Below are positions 51,595 through 59,588 of a stretch of DNA of 64,000 nucleotides, one piece after another. The number at the start of each line of letters is the position of its first letter. Within the stretch, counting starts at the first letter, position 1. Location: contig NZ_CABTWO010000004.1 of assembly GCF_902488535.1 (NCBI RefSeq), positions 62,001-126,000 of the forward strand. Reading direction: 5' to 3'. Made by a program: the position numbers and the translations under genes. The DNA comes from an uncultured Mobiluncus sp. (GTDB taxonomy: Bacteria; Actinomycetota; Actinomycetes; Actinomycetales; Actinomycetaceae). Under the pieces are notes generated by a model. That model was not told the origin of the DNA. It searched no databases and saw only the letters and a list, made by a program, of their open reading frames with translations.

Positions 51595-52233
51595 ATGGCT
51601 GAAAACTTCACTAAAGCTGGCGCCAAGTACGGGTTTTATTTCAATCAGACCCGGTGCAACGGCTGCAAAGCCTGCCAGATTGCCTGTATCGACAAACACG
51701 ACCTGCCGCTGGGCGTACACTGGCGCAAAGTCGCGGAATACTCCGGCGGGACCTGGAAAGTCCAGGGCAACACTTTCCAACCGAAAGTGTTTGCCTATTA
51801 CGTTTCCATCTCTTGCAACCACTGCGAATACCCGGTCTGCATGGAGGTTTGCCCCACTACCGCGATGAGCCGCCGCGAGGACGGCACCGTATATGTGGAC
51901 GAATCGAAATGTGTGGGCTGCCGCTACTGCCAGTGGGCCTGTCCCTACGGCGCACCCCAGCTCAACCCGGAGACCGGGCACATGTCGAAGTGCGACCTGT
52001 GCTACGACTACCGTTCGGAGGGCAAAGACCCGGCCTGTGTAGCGGCCTGCCCCTCCCGTGCCCTGGAGTGGGGTCCCATCGAGGAACTCCGTAAGAAACA
52101 CGGCAACCTCAACGGGATCGCTCCCCTGCCCGACCCGTCCTTGACGGAACCGCACCTGGTCATCGAAGCGCACCGGGACGCGGAACCGTGGGATCAACCC
52201 ACCGGCGAAATCACCAACCCGAAGGAGATCTGA
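51595..52233 (+). CDS. dmsB: DMSO reductase iron-sulfur subunit DmsB
   Basis: A 212-residue electron-transfer protein with sixteen Cys in four clusters: CNGCKACQIAC, CNHCEYPVCMEVCPTTAM, CVGCRYCQWACPYGAP, and CDLCYDYRSEGKDPACVAACPSRAL. This is the DmsB/NrfC pattern of four [4Fe-4S] clusters between the membrane subunit and DmsA. No signal peptide; it travels with folded DmsA through Tat. GGAGGATACATC precedes the ATG 11 bases after dmsA. Confidence 0.94.
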   Translation: MAENFTKAGAKYGFYFNQTRCNGCKACQIACIDKHDLPLGVHWRKVAEYSGGTWKVQGNTFQPKVFAYYVSISCNHCEYPVCMEVCPTTAMSRREDGTVYVDESKCVGCRYCQWACPYGAPQLNPETGHMSKCDLCYDYRSEGKDPACVAACPSRALEWGPIEELRKKHGNLNGIAPLPDPSLTEPHLVIEAHRDAEPWDQPTGEITNPKEI

Positions 52234-52235
52234 AA

Positions 52236-53222
52236 ATGGAAGAACTCCCTATGATTCTGTTTACCGTCATCGCCCAGATGGCAATCGGGGCTTTTTGGGC
52301 TCTGGGGTTTGTCCAACTGCTGGGACGGCTGCGCAAACTGCCTGGTGAAGCCATAGACCGGGTGACCGACACGTCCTTGTTCGCGGTCGGACCGCTGCTG
52401 ATTCTCGGTTTCTTCGCGGCGTTTTTCCACCTGAACGACCCGTTCCACGCCCCGTTCACGCTGCTGCACGTCGGCTCCTCGTGGCTCAGCCGCGAACTGT
52501 TGAGCGGGGTGCTGTTCGGCGGTTTCGGTTTCGTTTTCGCCGCGTGCCAGTGGAATAAGTGGCTGAGCCGCACCGTCCGCGATGTGCTGGCGGTCCTCAC
52601 CGCCCTGAGCGGCTTGGCTCTGCTGACCTCGATGAGTGGAGTGTATTGCACCGTCAGGACCATTCCGGCGTGGCACACCCCCGCGGTTCCCGTGTTCTTC
52701 TTTGCTTCGGCTCTGTTGACCGGCCCTCTCGCGGTGGCGCTGAGCCTGCTGCTGGTGTGGAAAAAGGCGCTCTCCGCGACCGAAGCCATACCCGACGCAA
52801 AGGGGTGGCGCTCCCGTCTCGCGGTGGGACAGATTAGCGACGACCTGAAGTCGCTGGTGCACTCCGCCATGCAAATCCTCACCATTGTGAGCGCGGCCAG
52901 CGGCATCGTCATCATGATTACCTACCCGGCTTACCTTTTGGGTCTGCATCAGCAGGGCGGGGCGGCGGCACAAGTCGCGGACGTCATCTCGGGTGGTTTC
53001 CTGACCTGCCGCCTGATTCTGCTGGGTATCGCCGTCATCGGGGCTGGCGTGTTTGCGTTCACCCAGATTCGTTTGCATACGCAACCCACAACTACCCTGA
53101 CCGTGTTGCTGTGCGGTTCGTTGCTGCTGGCGTTCATCAGCGAACTGATGGGCCGAGCCGTCCACTACGAGGGCTTGTGGCATGTAGGCTTGAATACAGT
53201 GCAAAACGTTATCGCACCCTAA
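52236..53222 (+). CDS. dmsC: DMSO reductase membrane anchor DmsC
   Basis: About 328 residues with eight hydrophobic segments (PMILFTVIAQMAIGAFWALGFV; SLFAVGPLLILGFFAAFFHLND; DVLAVLTALSGLALLTSM; VPVFFFASALLTGPLAVALSLLLVWK; ILTIVSAASGIVIMITYPAYLLGL; CRLILLGIAVIGAGVFAF; LTVLLCGSLLLAFISELMGRA). DmsC takes electrons from menaquinol. The ATG at 52236 has AAGGAG upstream and overlaps no dmsB codon; the earlier in-frame ATG lies inside dmsB. A strong hairpin follows the stop. Confidence 0.88.
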   Translation: MEELPMILFTVIAQMAIGAFWALGFVQLLGRLRKLPGEAIDRVTDTSLFAVGPLLILGFFAAFFHLNDPFHAPFTLLHVGSSWLSRELLSGVLFGGFGFVFAACQWNKWLSRTVRDVLAVLTALSGLALLTSMSGVYCTVRTIPAWHTPAVPVFFFASALLTGPLAVALSLLLVWKKALSATEAIPDAKGWRSRLAVGQISDDLKSLVHSAMQILTIVSAASGIVIMITYPAYLLGLHQQGGAAAQVADVISGGFLTCRLILLGIAVIGAGVFAFTQIRLHTQPTTTLTVLLCGSLLLAFISELMGRAVHYEGLWHVGLNTVQNVIAP

Positions 53223-53244
53223 CCGGGGTCCTAGCGAAAACTCG

Positions 53245-53273
53245 GTGGCTCCCGGCGCATAACCGGGAGCCAC
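53245..53273 (+). terminator. Intra-operon hairpin between dmsC and the chaperone gene
   Basis: GTGGCTCCCGG (53245-53255) and CCGGGAGCCAC (53263-53273) form a perfect 11-base stem with a 7-base loop. ACTTTAT follows, a weak T-run. It may lower expression of the last two genes relative to dmsABC. Confidence 0.6.
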
Positions 53274-53298
53274 ACTTTATGACAGAAAGAAGATACCC

Positions 53299-54198
53299 AT
53301 GAGTCAGCGCGTTGACGCCCCCTCTCTCGATGCTTTTGCGGCGTCTTTTCTGGTTTTGGGCCGGCTGCACCTGGGCCACGCGACCACGGACACCCGCCGT
53401 GACATCTACTCGCAACTCTCGGACTGGCCTTTTTGGTGTGAACCGTCCCCCCTCCCCGAACTCGCTGACCTCCAGACGGACGCCCACGCCGCCCACACCC
53501 GCGGCGTCGACCTGCTGCAACGCTCTTGGGAAAGTCACGAGGACGATCAGACGATTCGCATGGATCAGGACTTTCTCTACGGGGTTTCGGCCAGCGCCCG
53601 AGTTTCGCCTTTCGAGTCGGTTCATGTTGGCGAGGAGCAGCTGGTTTTCGATACTGAGACGATTCAAGTCCGGCTCTATTACTCGCGGCTGGGTTTGCAG
53701 GCTCCCCGGCTGCACACCGAACCGGACGACCACCTCGGGCTGGAGTTCGCTTTTCTGTCTCAGGGCTGCCAGCAAATGATGGCGGCGCTGGAACAGGGCC
53801 GGACGGAGGATTACACCCGCGTGCGCGACATCTTGGCGGCTTTCACGGCCGAACACCCTTTGCGCTGGGTTCCCGCGACTTTGCGCGAAGCCGAGGCGCA
53901 GGCGCACACCGCCTGGATGCAGGGGGTCGAGGCCCTGAGCTACGCCGCTTTTGCGTCTTGGTGCGTGACCTTGTCGACCCAGGGTCTGCTTCCCTGCGCG
54001 GACGTGGTGTCGGGGTTCGCCGCTCCCTACCGGGGCATTACGCCCGGTCACAAGGGCGTTGCGGCGGGTAAGTTCGGCGATCCGGGCGTGCCGGGGGCGG
54101 CTCGCGACGCGGGGGACACTGCCGCTCCCGCTCGGCACAGCGAACCTAGCGGATCCGGACACCCCGGCGGCCCCACTTCGGAGCCCCCCGCCCGATGA
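53299..54198 (+). CDS. TorD/DmsD-family molybdoenzyme chaperone
   Basis: A 299-residue cytoplasmic protein, helical, with the family's LYYSRLGLQAP and EPDDHLGLEFAFLS (the E-P-D-D-H-x-x-x-E motif) near residues 128-155 and YGVSASARVSPFESV before it. Such chaperones bind the Tat signal of DmsA and help cofactor loading. Length (299) is long for TorD (about 200): the last 65 residues are Gly/Ala/Pro-rich and low-complexity. AAAGAAG precedes the ATG. It overlaps the next gene by ATGA. Confidence 0.8.
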   Translation: MSQRVDAPSLDAFAASFLVLGRLHLGHATTDTRRDIYSQLSDWPFWCEPSPLPELADLQTDAHAAHTRGVDLLQRSWESHEDDQTIRMDQDFLYGVSASARVSPFESVHVGEEQLVFDTETIQVRLYYSRLGLQAPRLHTEPDDHLGLEFAFLSQGCQQMMAALEQGRTEDYTRVRDILAAFTAEHPLRWVPATLREAEAQAHTAWMQGVEALSYAAFASWCVTLSTQGLLPCADVVSGFAAPYRGITPGHKGVAAGKFGDPGVPGAARDAGDTAAPARHSEPSGSGHPGGPTSEPPAR

Positions 54199-55088
54199 AA
54201 GACACCCTGCGTGAGCTGCTGCGCTTCTTGAGCGCCGGGGAAGTTCCCGAAACCCTGATTCTGGCCTGCGACCACAGTCCCCGACCGCGCGTGCCCCGAC
54301 GGGCGTGCGCGCTACACTACGATGCCTGCTGGGGCGAGGCACCTTTGGGTTCTATCGCGCAGATTCTGGCACTAGGGGTGGGGCGCATCGATTTTGTGCC
54401 GTGTTCCAGGGACGGGGGCTTGAGTCGGCTGTTGCAGCTCGGCGAGGAGTTTTTTCCCGGCCGCTTACGACTGTGGGAGACGCCTCACCAGGGCGGGTTT
54501 GCCGGAAAATGGGTTGAGGTTTCGCAGCTCGGGGTGTCGAGGCGGTCTTTTTTGGGGCTATCCACCACGTGTGTCCTGGATCTCGGAGCCAACTGGCAAG
54601 AACGCAGCGCGCAGGCTTTTGCCCTATTGGGGGTGAGCGAGCCGCCGCCGGACCCACCTCCGGCGTGGACCTTGCAGGTCAGCACCTGCAACGTCTGCGG
54701 GGTATGCGTTGCGGCTTGCCCCCACCAGGCTTTGTCTCTCACACCTGACCCCGAGGACGCCAACCTGTTCACTCTCACCCAAGACCTGGCGAGCTGCGAA
54801 GCTGACGGCACCTGCCTGAAACTGTGTCCTGAGCGCACCCTGGCGGTGCAAGGCCACCCCACTTGGGCGGAAATCCACAATGGTGCCACCCGAACCCTGG
54901 CAGCAGTGAAAACGAAAGTCTGCCCCTCGTGCCACAACCGTTTCCCCGCCGGTACAGGAGAGCTCTGCCCCTTGTGCGCCTTTCGGCAAGACCACCCCTT
55001 CGGAGCAGCCCCGCCCGATGTGTTCGGTGCCGGTCCTCGCCACGACGCGCGCAAAACGACAGGAAAACCGGGCCAGACTGAGCCCTAA
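54195..55088 (+). CDS. Ferredoxin-like 4Fe-4S and zinc-ribbon protein of the dms operon
   Basis: A 297-residue protein with three parts. The N-terminal ~130 residues (LACDHSPRPRVPRRACALHYDACWGEAPLGSIAQILALGVGRIDFVPCSRDGGLSRLL) loosely resemble MvhD/HdrA-type electron carriers, with Cys spread unusually. The middle has two ferredoxin motifs: CNVCGVCVAACP and CEADGTCLKLCP. The C-terminus has a CPSCHNRF...CPLC zinc-ribbon-like pair. It probably passes electrons or assists maturation for the dms system. I do not recognise a named family for the whole protein. It overlaps the chaperone gene by four bases. Confidence 0.65.
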   Translation: MKDTLRELLRFLSAGEVPETLILACDHSPRPRVPRRACALHYDACWGEAPLGSIAQILALGVGRIDFVPCSRDGGLSRLLQLGEEFFPGRLRLWETPHQGGFAGKWVEVSQLGVSRRSFLGLSTTCVLDLGANWQERSAQAFALLGVSEPPPDPPPAWTLQVSTCNVCGVCVAACPHQALSLTPDPEDANLFTLTQDLASCEADGTCLKLCPERTLAVQGHPTWAEIHNGATRTLAAVKTKVCPSCHNRFPAGTGELCPLCAFRQDHPFGAAPPDVFGAGPRHDARKTTGKPGQTEP

Positions 55089-55096
55089 AAACACTG

Positions 55097-55124
55097 GTGG
55101 GGCCAAGGTTGCCCCTGACCCCAC
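55097..55124. terminator. Possible bidirectional terminator between dms and rplKA
   Basis: GTGGGG (55097-55102) pairs with CCCCAC (55119-55124). On the minus strand GTTTTT follows shortly. The stem is short and alternative pairing (GGGGC/GCCCC) exists. Confidence 0.5.
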
Positions 55125-55138
55125 AATGAAGAAAGTGC

Positions 55139-55828
55139 TTATTCCTTAGTCGCTAAGGACAGCGGAATGGAAGGACCCATCGTCGTTGAGATGACGGCCT
55201 TCGTGATGTAGCGGCCCTTGATGGTCGCGGGACGCAGGCGCTCAATCTCTTCCAGAACAGCCCGGAAGTTCTCGGCCAACTGGGCGGCCTCGAACGAGCA
55301 CTTACCGACGATGAACTGCAGGTTAGCGTGCTTGTCAACACGGAACTCGATACGACCACCCTTGATGTCCTTGACGGCCTTAGCCACGTCCATGGTGACG
55401 GTACCGGTCTTGGGGTTCGGCATCAGGCCACGCGGACCGAGCACCTTACCCAAGCGACCAACCTTACCCATCAAGTCAGGAGTCGCTACGGCCACATCAA
55501 AGTCAGTGTAGCCTTTGGAGACCTTCTCGATGAGTTCGTCCCCACCGACCTCGTCAGCGCCCGCCGCCTCGGCGTCAGCGGCCTTATCACCTACGGCAAA
55601 AACCAGGACCCGAGCGGTTTTGCCGGTGCCGTGAGGCAGAGAAACGGTGCCGCGCACCATCTGATCAGCCTTGCGGGGGTCAACGTTCAGACGCATCGCA
55701 ACCTCTACGGTTGCGTCGAACTTCACGCTGGAAGTTTCCTTGACCAGCTTGAAGGCGTCGTCGATGGGATAGAGAGTGTCGGGAAGAATCTTCTTCGCGG
55801 CCTCGTTGTATTTCTTGGCGTGTTTCAT
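55139..55828 (-). CDS. rplA: 50S ribosomal protein L1
   Basis: About 229 residues of the L1 stalk protein: HAKKYNEAAKKILPDTLYPIDDAFKLVKETSSVKFDATVEVAMRLNVDPRKADQMVRGTVSLPHGTGKT, RVLVFAVGDKAADAEAAGADEVGG, DVAVATPDLMGKVGRLGKVLGPRGLMPNPKTGTVT, and GRIEFRVDKHANLQFIVGK. The ATG at 55828 has AAGGAG before it. It lies 62 bases after rplK in a two-gene unit. L1 also can repress its own operon by binding mRNA. Confidence 0.97.
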   Translation of the reverse strand: MKHAKKYNEAAKKILPDTLYPIDDAFKLVKETSSVKFDATVEVAMRLNVDPRKADQMVRGTVSLPHGTGKTARVLVFAVGDKAADAEAAGADEVGGDELIEKVSKGYTDFDVAVATPDLMGKVGRLGKVLGPRGLMPNPKTGTVTMDVAKAVKDIKGGRIEFRVDKHANLQFIVGKCSFEAAQLAENFRAVLEEIERLRPATIKGRYITKAVISTTMGPSIPLSLATKE

Positions 55829-55890
55829 GTTCTGCTCCTTACGCAGTCGTGGTGTGGGCAAACACTAAGCCCCTCCACAGTTTTTGACGA

Positions 55891-56316
55891 TTAACCGACC
55901 GTGATGCCCATGGACCGAGCGGTACCCGCGATAATCTTCTTCGCGGCCTCGATGTCATTAGCGTTGAGGTCTTGCATTTTTTCCGAAGCGATCTTTTCTA
56001 CCTGATCCCAGGTCAGATTCGCTACCTTGACGGTGTTCGGGGTGCCCGAACCCTTCGGAACGCCCGCGGCCTTGCGAATCATCTCGGAGGCCGGCGAGGT
56101 CTTCAGCACGTAGTCGAAGCTGTGATCCTCGTAAACGGTGATTTCCACAGGAACCACGGAGCCGCGCATCGACTCGGTCTTGGCGTTGTAGTCCTTGCAG
56201 AATTCCATAATGTTTACGCCGTGTTGGCTCAATGCCGGGCCAATCGGCGGTGCCGGGTTTGCCCCACCGGCTTGAATCTGGAGTTTGATAACTCCGATGA
56301 CTTTTTTCTTAGCCAT
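55891..56316 (-). CDS. rplK: 50S ribosomal protein L11
   Basis: A 141-residue GTPase-centre protein: VIGVIKLQIQAGGANPAPPIGPALSQHGVNIMEFCKDYNAKTESMRGSVVPVEITVYEDHSFDYVLKTSPASEMIRKAAGVPKGSGTPNTVKVANLTWDQVEKIASEKMQDLNANDIEAAKKIIAGTARSMGITV. Every conserved block is present. AAAGG lies six to seven bases before the ATG. No secE or nusG precedes it, unlike the usual secE-nusG-rplK order. Confidence 0.97.
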   Translation of the reverse strand: MAKKKVIGVIKLQIQAGGANPAPPIGPALSQHGVNIMEFCKDYNAKTESMRGSVVPVEITVYEDHSFDYVLKTSPASEMIRKAAGVPKGSGTPNTVKVANLTWDQVEKIASEKMQDLNANDIEAAKKIIAGTARSMGITVG

Positions 56317-56499
56317 ATTTTTGGGTCCTTTTCAATAGGGGTGTCGACCTGGCAGGTTTCCACCCAAACTTCTCTGACTTTGTGAAGGCCGTGGTGACAC
56401 GGTTTCCACTCGGTCTGCGTCGTTTTCTCACGGCGGTTTCCGCCGCAAAACGCCACCCATTTGTGGGTAGCAAAAGGCGCGCGCCATCAAGACGCACAA
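56317..56499 (-). ncRNA. rplK leader RNA with several hairpins
   Basis: About 183 bases of leader. A strong stem CGGCGG/CCGCCG (56431-56436 and 56440-56445, TTT loop) is extended by CGTTTT/AAAACG (56421-56426, 56447-56452), and ACCCA/TGGGT (56455-56459, 56464-56468) follows. It could carry an L1-type translational control site. Confidence 0.5.
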
Positions 56500-56505
56500 G
56501 GAAAT

Positions 56506-56535
56506 ATTCTAACGCTCCCCCGGCTTTTACACCAA
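56506..56535 (-). promoter_or_regulatory. Promoter of rplK-rplA
   Basis: Minus-strand TTGGTG (56530-56535), 18-base spacer, TAGAAT (56506-56511). It lies just beyond the MFS gene stop. Confidence 0.6.
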
Positions 56536-56536
56536 T

Positions 56537-57808
56537 TTAGCCGATTCCCAAGTGGGCGGCGGAGGGCCGGGGCAGGAATACCATCAACACGTAAAACCCC
56601 AGGAGCACCAAGAAGCCGAAGTGTAGGCCTACAGCCGCCAACAGCAACCCCAGCAACAGCGGCGTCACGATCGCACCAATCCCCGAAAGGGAACTGATGA
56701 TCGCCGCCGCGTACTCCTTGTGCACCCCCGGCAAGCCGGAGAACTCGGTGGCACTGATGGGATACAGACAGCTGACCCCGACACCGCTGATGAACAAGCC
56801 GACCACCGCGACACCGACTGAGGGCACGAAAGCGACCGCAGCGGTGCCGAAAAATCCTAGACCCACAAAGACCCACCAGGCCCAATAGCGCCGAGCAAAG
56901 GCAGCCCCACCCAGACGACCCACCGCCATGCCGATGGCGAAAGCGGTCGCCAAGCCGGAAGCGAGTGCCAAGCCAACCCCCAATTCTCGCAGGCGCGTCA
57001 CCGCCCAGGCATACATGGCGAACTCGACTCCGGCCGTGAGGATGAGCCGCAGGATTTGGGAAATCAACAGCCACTTGGAGGGCTTCACGCTGTACGTGCT
57101 GGGGTTGCCAGGGGGCACCTCCGCAGCAGCGGGGGTCGGCGCGTCACTGCTGGCAGCACCCGTTGCGGACGGCGACTGAGTTGGCGCACTCAAGCCCTTT
57201 TGCAACACCTTACGGAATGGCACGGCCGGGAGCCTCCACCCCCACACCAAGGTCGGCACAGCCATCAGTAAAACAAACCACAGCGCCATCCGCCCAAAAC
57301 CGGGAAACTCGCGCTCTACCAAGGCAAAAACTACCGTCGTAGCAATCGACACCGAGGAGGAAATCCCGACGGTTAGTGACAGGTACTTCGTCCCCTCGGT
57401 ACCGACGAAAGTACCGGCTACCGCAGCCGAAACCGTACTGCCACCCAAGCAAGCCAAAGTTACCCCCACCAAGCTAACCGCGATGGAGGGACTCCACGCC
57501 ACCATCCCCGTTCCCAGCAGGACTAACAGCGGGGCAAGCCGCAGCGACCAGACCGGCCCGTTGCGCATCACCCACGGCGCCAACAGCCCCGAAACCAGCA
57601 TCCCAAAGCCGTAGGCGGCACCCAGCCAAGTGAAAGCCTCGGGTTTCGCACCGAGGTCGCGCGACAGGGTGGCGATGAGAGAACCGGCGGCGGTGACATA
57701 GAAACCCGCCATCGACAGCCCAATCGCCATCGGCGGAAACATCCGCTTTTGGTTGTGCCAGATTTCCGGCCCCACGTTCGCGGGATTCTGAGGATTTACT
57801 GCGTTCAC
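56537..57808 (-). CDS. MFS transporter (about 12 membrane segments)
   Basis: A 423-residue polytopic protein of the major facilitator superfamily: IGLSMAGFYVTAAGSLIATLSRDLG at helix 1, FTWLGAAYGFGMLVSGLLAPWVMR around the inter-helix loop, and PTLVWGWRLPAVPFRK at the mid-loop. The substrate is not evident; the SL-glycine-rich helices fit a drug or metabolite exporter. GTG start with GAAGGAG upstream. It lies nine bases downstream of the DHA2-type MFS gene, so the two are one transcript. Confidence 0.82.
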   Translation of the reverse strand: MNAVNPQNPANVGPEIWHNQKRMFPPMAIGLSMAGFYVTAAGSLIATLSRDLGAKPEAFTWLGAAYGFGMLVSGLLAPWVMRNGPVWSLRLAPLLVLLGTGMVAWSPSIAVSLVGVTLACLGGSTVSAAVAGTFVGTEGTKYLSLTVGISSSVSIATTVVFALVEREFPGFGRMALWFVLLMAVPTLVWGWRLPAVPFRKVLQKGLSAPTQSPSATGAASSDAPTPAAAEVPPGNPSTYSVKPSKWLLISQILRLILTAGVEFAMYAWAVTRLRELGVGLALASGLATAFAIGMAVGRLGGAAFARRYWAWWVFVGLGFFGTAAVAFVPSVGVAVVGLFISGVGVSCLYPISATEFSGLPGVHKEYAAAIISSLSGIGAIVTPLLLGLLLAAVGLHFGFLVLLGFYVLMVFLPRPSAAHLGIG

Positions 57809-57817
57809 GTCACTCCT

Positions 57818-59455
57818 TCATTTTCTCGCGGCGACCGGGTGCGGTTGACGGGGAAAGAACACAAAGATAATGGCTACCACCAGCGCTATTGCCAGGAATC
57901 CGGCGGAACCCGCGAAGGACAGCACGTAGCCGTGGCTCCAAGCGTTCGCTAAAGCCAGGTCTGCTCCCGGCGCGGTGGCTTCCAGCCCAGCGGTCGCTGC
58001 GAAGAACACGCCGGTGAGGATGGCCGAACCAATGGCGGTAAAGATGCGCTGGCCGGTTTGCTGAATGCCTCCAGCGATACCGCCTCGAGAGGGGGAAACC
58101 TCCAGCATCGTTTGAGTTTGGTTCGCCGAACCCATCGAACCTGAGCCGAAGCCCAGCACCGCCAGCCCAATACTAATGAGCCACACGGAACCGCCGCGGG
58201 CAAACATTACCGCCATGACTGCGGTCAACACCACCCCCACCAGCATTATCACCAGCGACCAGGCCTGGATAGCCCGGCCGTGCTTGATGGTGTGGCGCGC
58301 CACCGCGATAGAAGTCAACCCGGACAGAATCGCTCCGGGCATCCCGCTGAGACCCGCAATGAGCGCGGTTTGACCGAAACCGTTTTGCAAGAACATGGCG
58401 TTGATGGCGTAGACGGAAGGCACCCCCAGGAACTGGATTGCGCCAATCGCGCTGGCAAAGCTGTAGGAGGGGATTTTGAACAGCCGCAAGCTCACCATCG
58501 GGTAGCGTCCTCGTGCCTCGTAAGCCCGCTCCCACCAGACCCAGAAGCCCAGCACCGTGAGAGACACGGGAATCAGGGCAAAACGCCACAGCGACCCGGT
58601 GGTAACAAAAGGCAACATCATGCCGATAACTGCTGCCCCGAGCAGGATCATCCCCAACGGGTCAAGGTCAACCCGGGAGCGCTTTGGGGCCTTCTTACCA
58701 GCCTTGGTGGCCCGAGCGATGTCGGCTTCCAAAGCTTCGATGCGGGCACGGCGCGCAAAAATTCGTTCCCGTTTGAACGGCAGCCACAGCAACGCACAGA
58801 CGACCCCAATCAGGCCCAACGGTAGGTTCAGGGAAAACGCCAGCCGCCAGCCTTGTTCCCGTCCAAAAATCGCAATCAAGACGCCCGCCAGCATCGGGCC
58901 CAAAGCCACGGTGACGGACACGACCAAGCCCATGAGGGCGTAGGCCAGTGCGCGAGCCTGGCCGGAAAAATACTGCTGAATAATTCCCGCGGTCTGGGGA
59001 CTATAGATACCGGCCGCGAAACCTTGCAGGATTCGCATCCAAACCAGCATGGACCCGGAAGTTGAGATGGCACAAAGGAACGAGGACACGGAAAACAGCG
59101 CGAGGCCCAGGACGAACAGGAGCGAGCGGCCAAACAAGTCGCCAATGCGCCCCATCGGCACCATCGACAGCCCGATAGCCAGGGCATACCCGGAAATGAC
59201 CCATTGTACCTCTTGGGCACTGGCTCCGATAGAGTCGGGCAATACCGCGAGGGCGACGTTCACGGTGGAGACTTGCAGCAGCGTCAAGGCCAGTCCCATC
59301 AGGACCACGACCAGTATCAGCGAAGTGCGATATTTCTTTGAGGAACCGGGGACAGTAATAATCCGCGGGTCGCCATTGTTGGTCTGGTCCTGCGAGCTGT
59401 TGTTTCCCTCGAAAAGTTCGCCGTTTTCGCCGGGAACTTCGGTATTCTTTGCCAT
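57818..59455 (-). CDS. MFS transporter, DHA2 family (about 14 membrane segments)
   Basis: About 545 residues. The first helix (YRTSLILVVVLMGLALTLLQVSTVNVALAVLPDSIGASAQEVQWVISGYALAIGLSMVPMGRIGDLFGRSLLFVLGLALFSVSSFLCA) has the DHA2 features: ...NVALxxLPxxxxxxxxxxQWVISGYALxxGxxxxPxGRxGDxFGRxxxF. Fourteen helices and a charged middle loop (RARIEALEADIARATKAGKKAPKRSRVD) are seen. Typically multidrug proton antiporters. The ATG at 59455 is chosen; a longer frame would run through tRNA-Tyr and is rejected. Confidence 0.85.
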   Translation of the reverse strand: MAKNTEVPGENGELFEGNNSSQDQTNNGDPRIITVPGSSKKYRTSLILVVVLMGLALTLLQVSTVNVALAVLPDSIGASAQEVQWVISGYALAIGLSMVPMGRIGDLFGRSLLFVLGLALFSVSSFLCAISTSGSMLVWMRILQGFAAGIYSPQTAGIIQQYFSGQARALAYALMGLVVSVTVALGPMLAGVLIAIFGREQGWRLAFSLNLPLGLIGVVCALLWLPFKRERIFARRARIEALEADIARATKAGKKAPKRSRVDLDPLGMILLGAAVIGMMLPFVTTGSLWRFALIPVSLTVLGFWVWWERAYEARGRYPMVSLRLFKIPSYSFASAIGAIQFLGVPSVYAINAMFLQNGFGQTALIAGLSGMPGAILSGLTSIAVARHTIKHGRAIQAWSLVIMLVGVVLTAVMAVMFARGGSVWLISIGLAVLGFGSGSMGSANQTQTMLEVSPSRGGIAGGIQQTGQRIFTAIGSAILTGVFFAATAGLEATAPGADLALANAWSHGYVLSFAGSAGFLAIALVVAIIFVFFPRQPHPVAARK

Positions 59456-59503
59456 ATGCCGCCTGAGATTTCTGTGCCGTAAAAATAACCCAGAATAAAG
59501 TAG

Positions 59504-59588
59504 TGGTGGCGGGTAAGGGATTCGAACCCCTGAAGCATTGCGCAGCTGATTTACAGTCAGTCCCCTTTGGCCACTCGGGAAACCCGCC
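59504..59588 (-). tRNA. tRNA-Tyr (anticodon GTA)
   Basis: The acceptor arms GGCGGGT (5') and ACCCGCC pair, followed by A and an encoded CCA (59504-59506). The anticodon GTA is at 59552-59554 in a CTGTAAA loop, with a long variable arm (class II), as in bacterial tRNA-Tyr. The T loop is AGGGGTTCGAATCCCTT. The anticodon stem ends with an A.C mismatch at its base. The MFS gene starts 48 bases downstream, on the same strand. Confidence 0.95.

Noticed and set aside
52194..53273. Minus-strand frame opposite dmsC (359 codons)
   Set aside because: It is antisense to a clear eight-segment membrane protein in a dms operon; the product is polar and patternless.
53209..54342. Minus-strand frame opposite the TorD-like gene (377 codons)
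   Set aside because: A GC-driven shadow with Arg/Gly-rich product; the plus-strand gene has the TorD motif and ribosome site.
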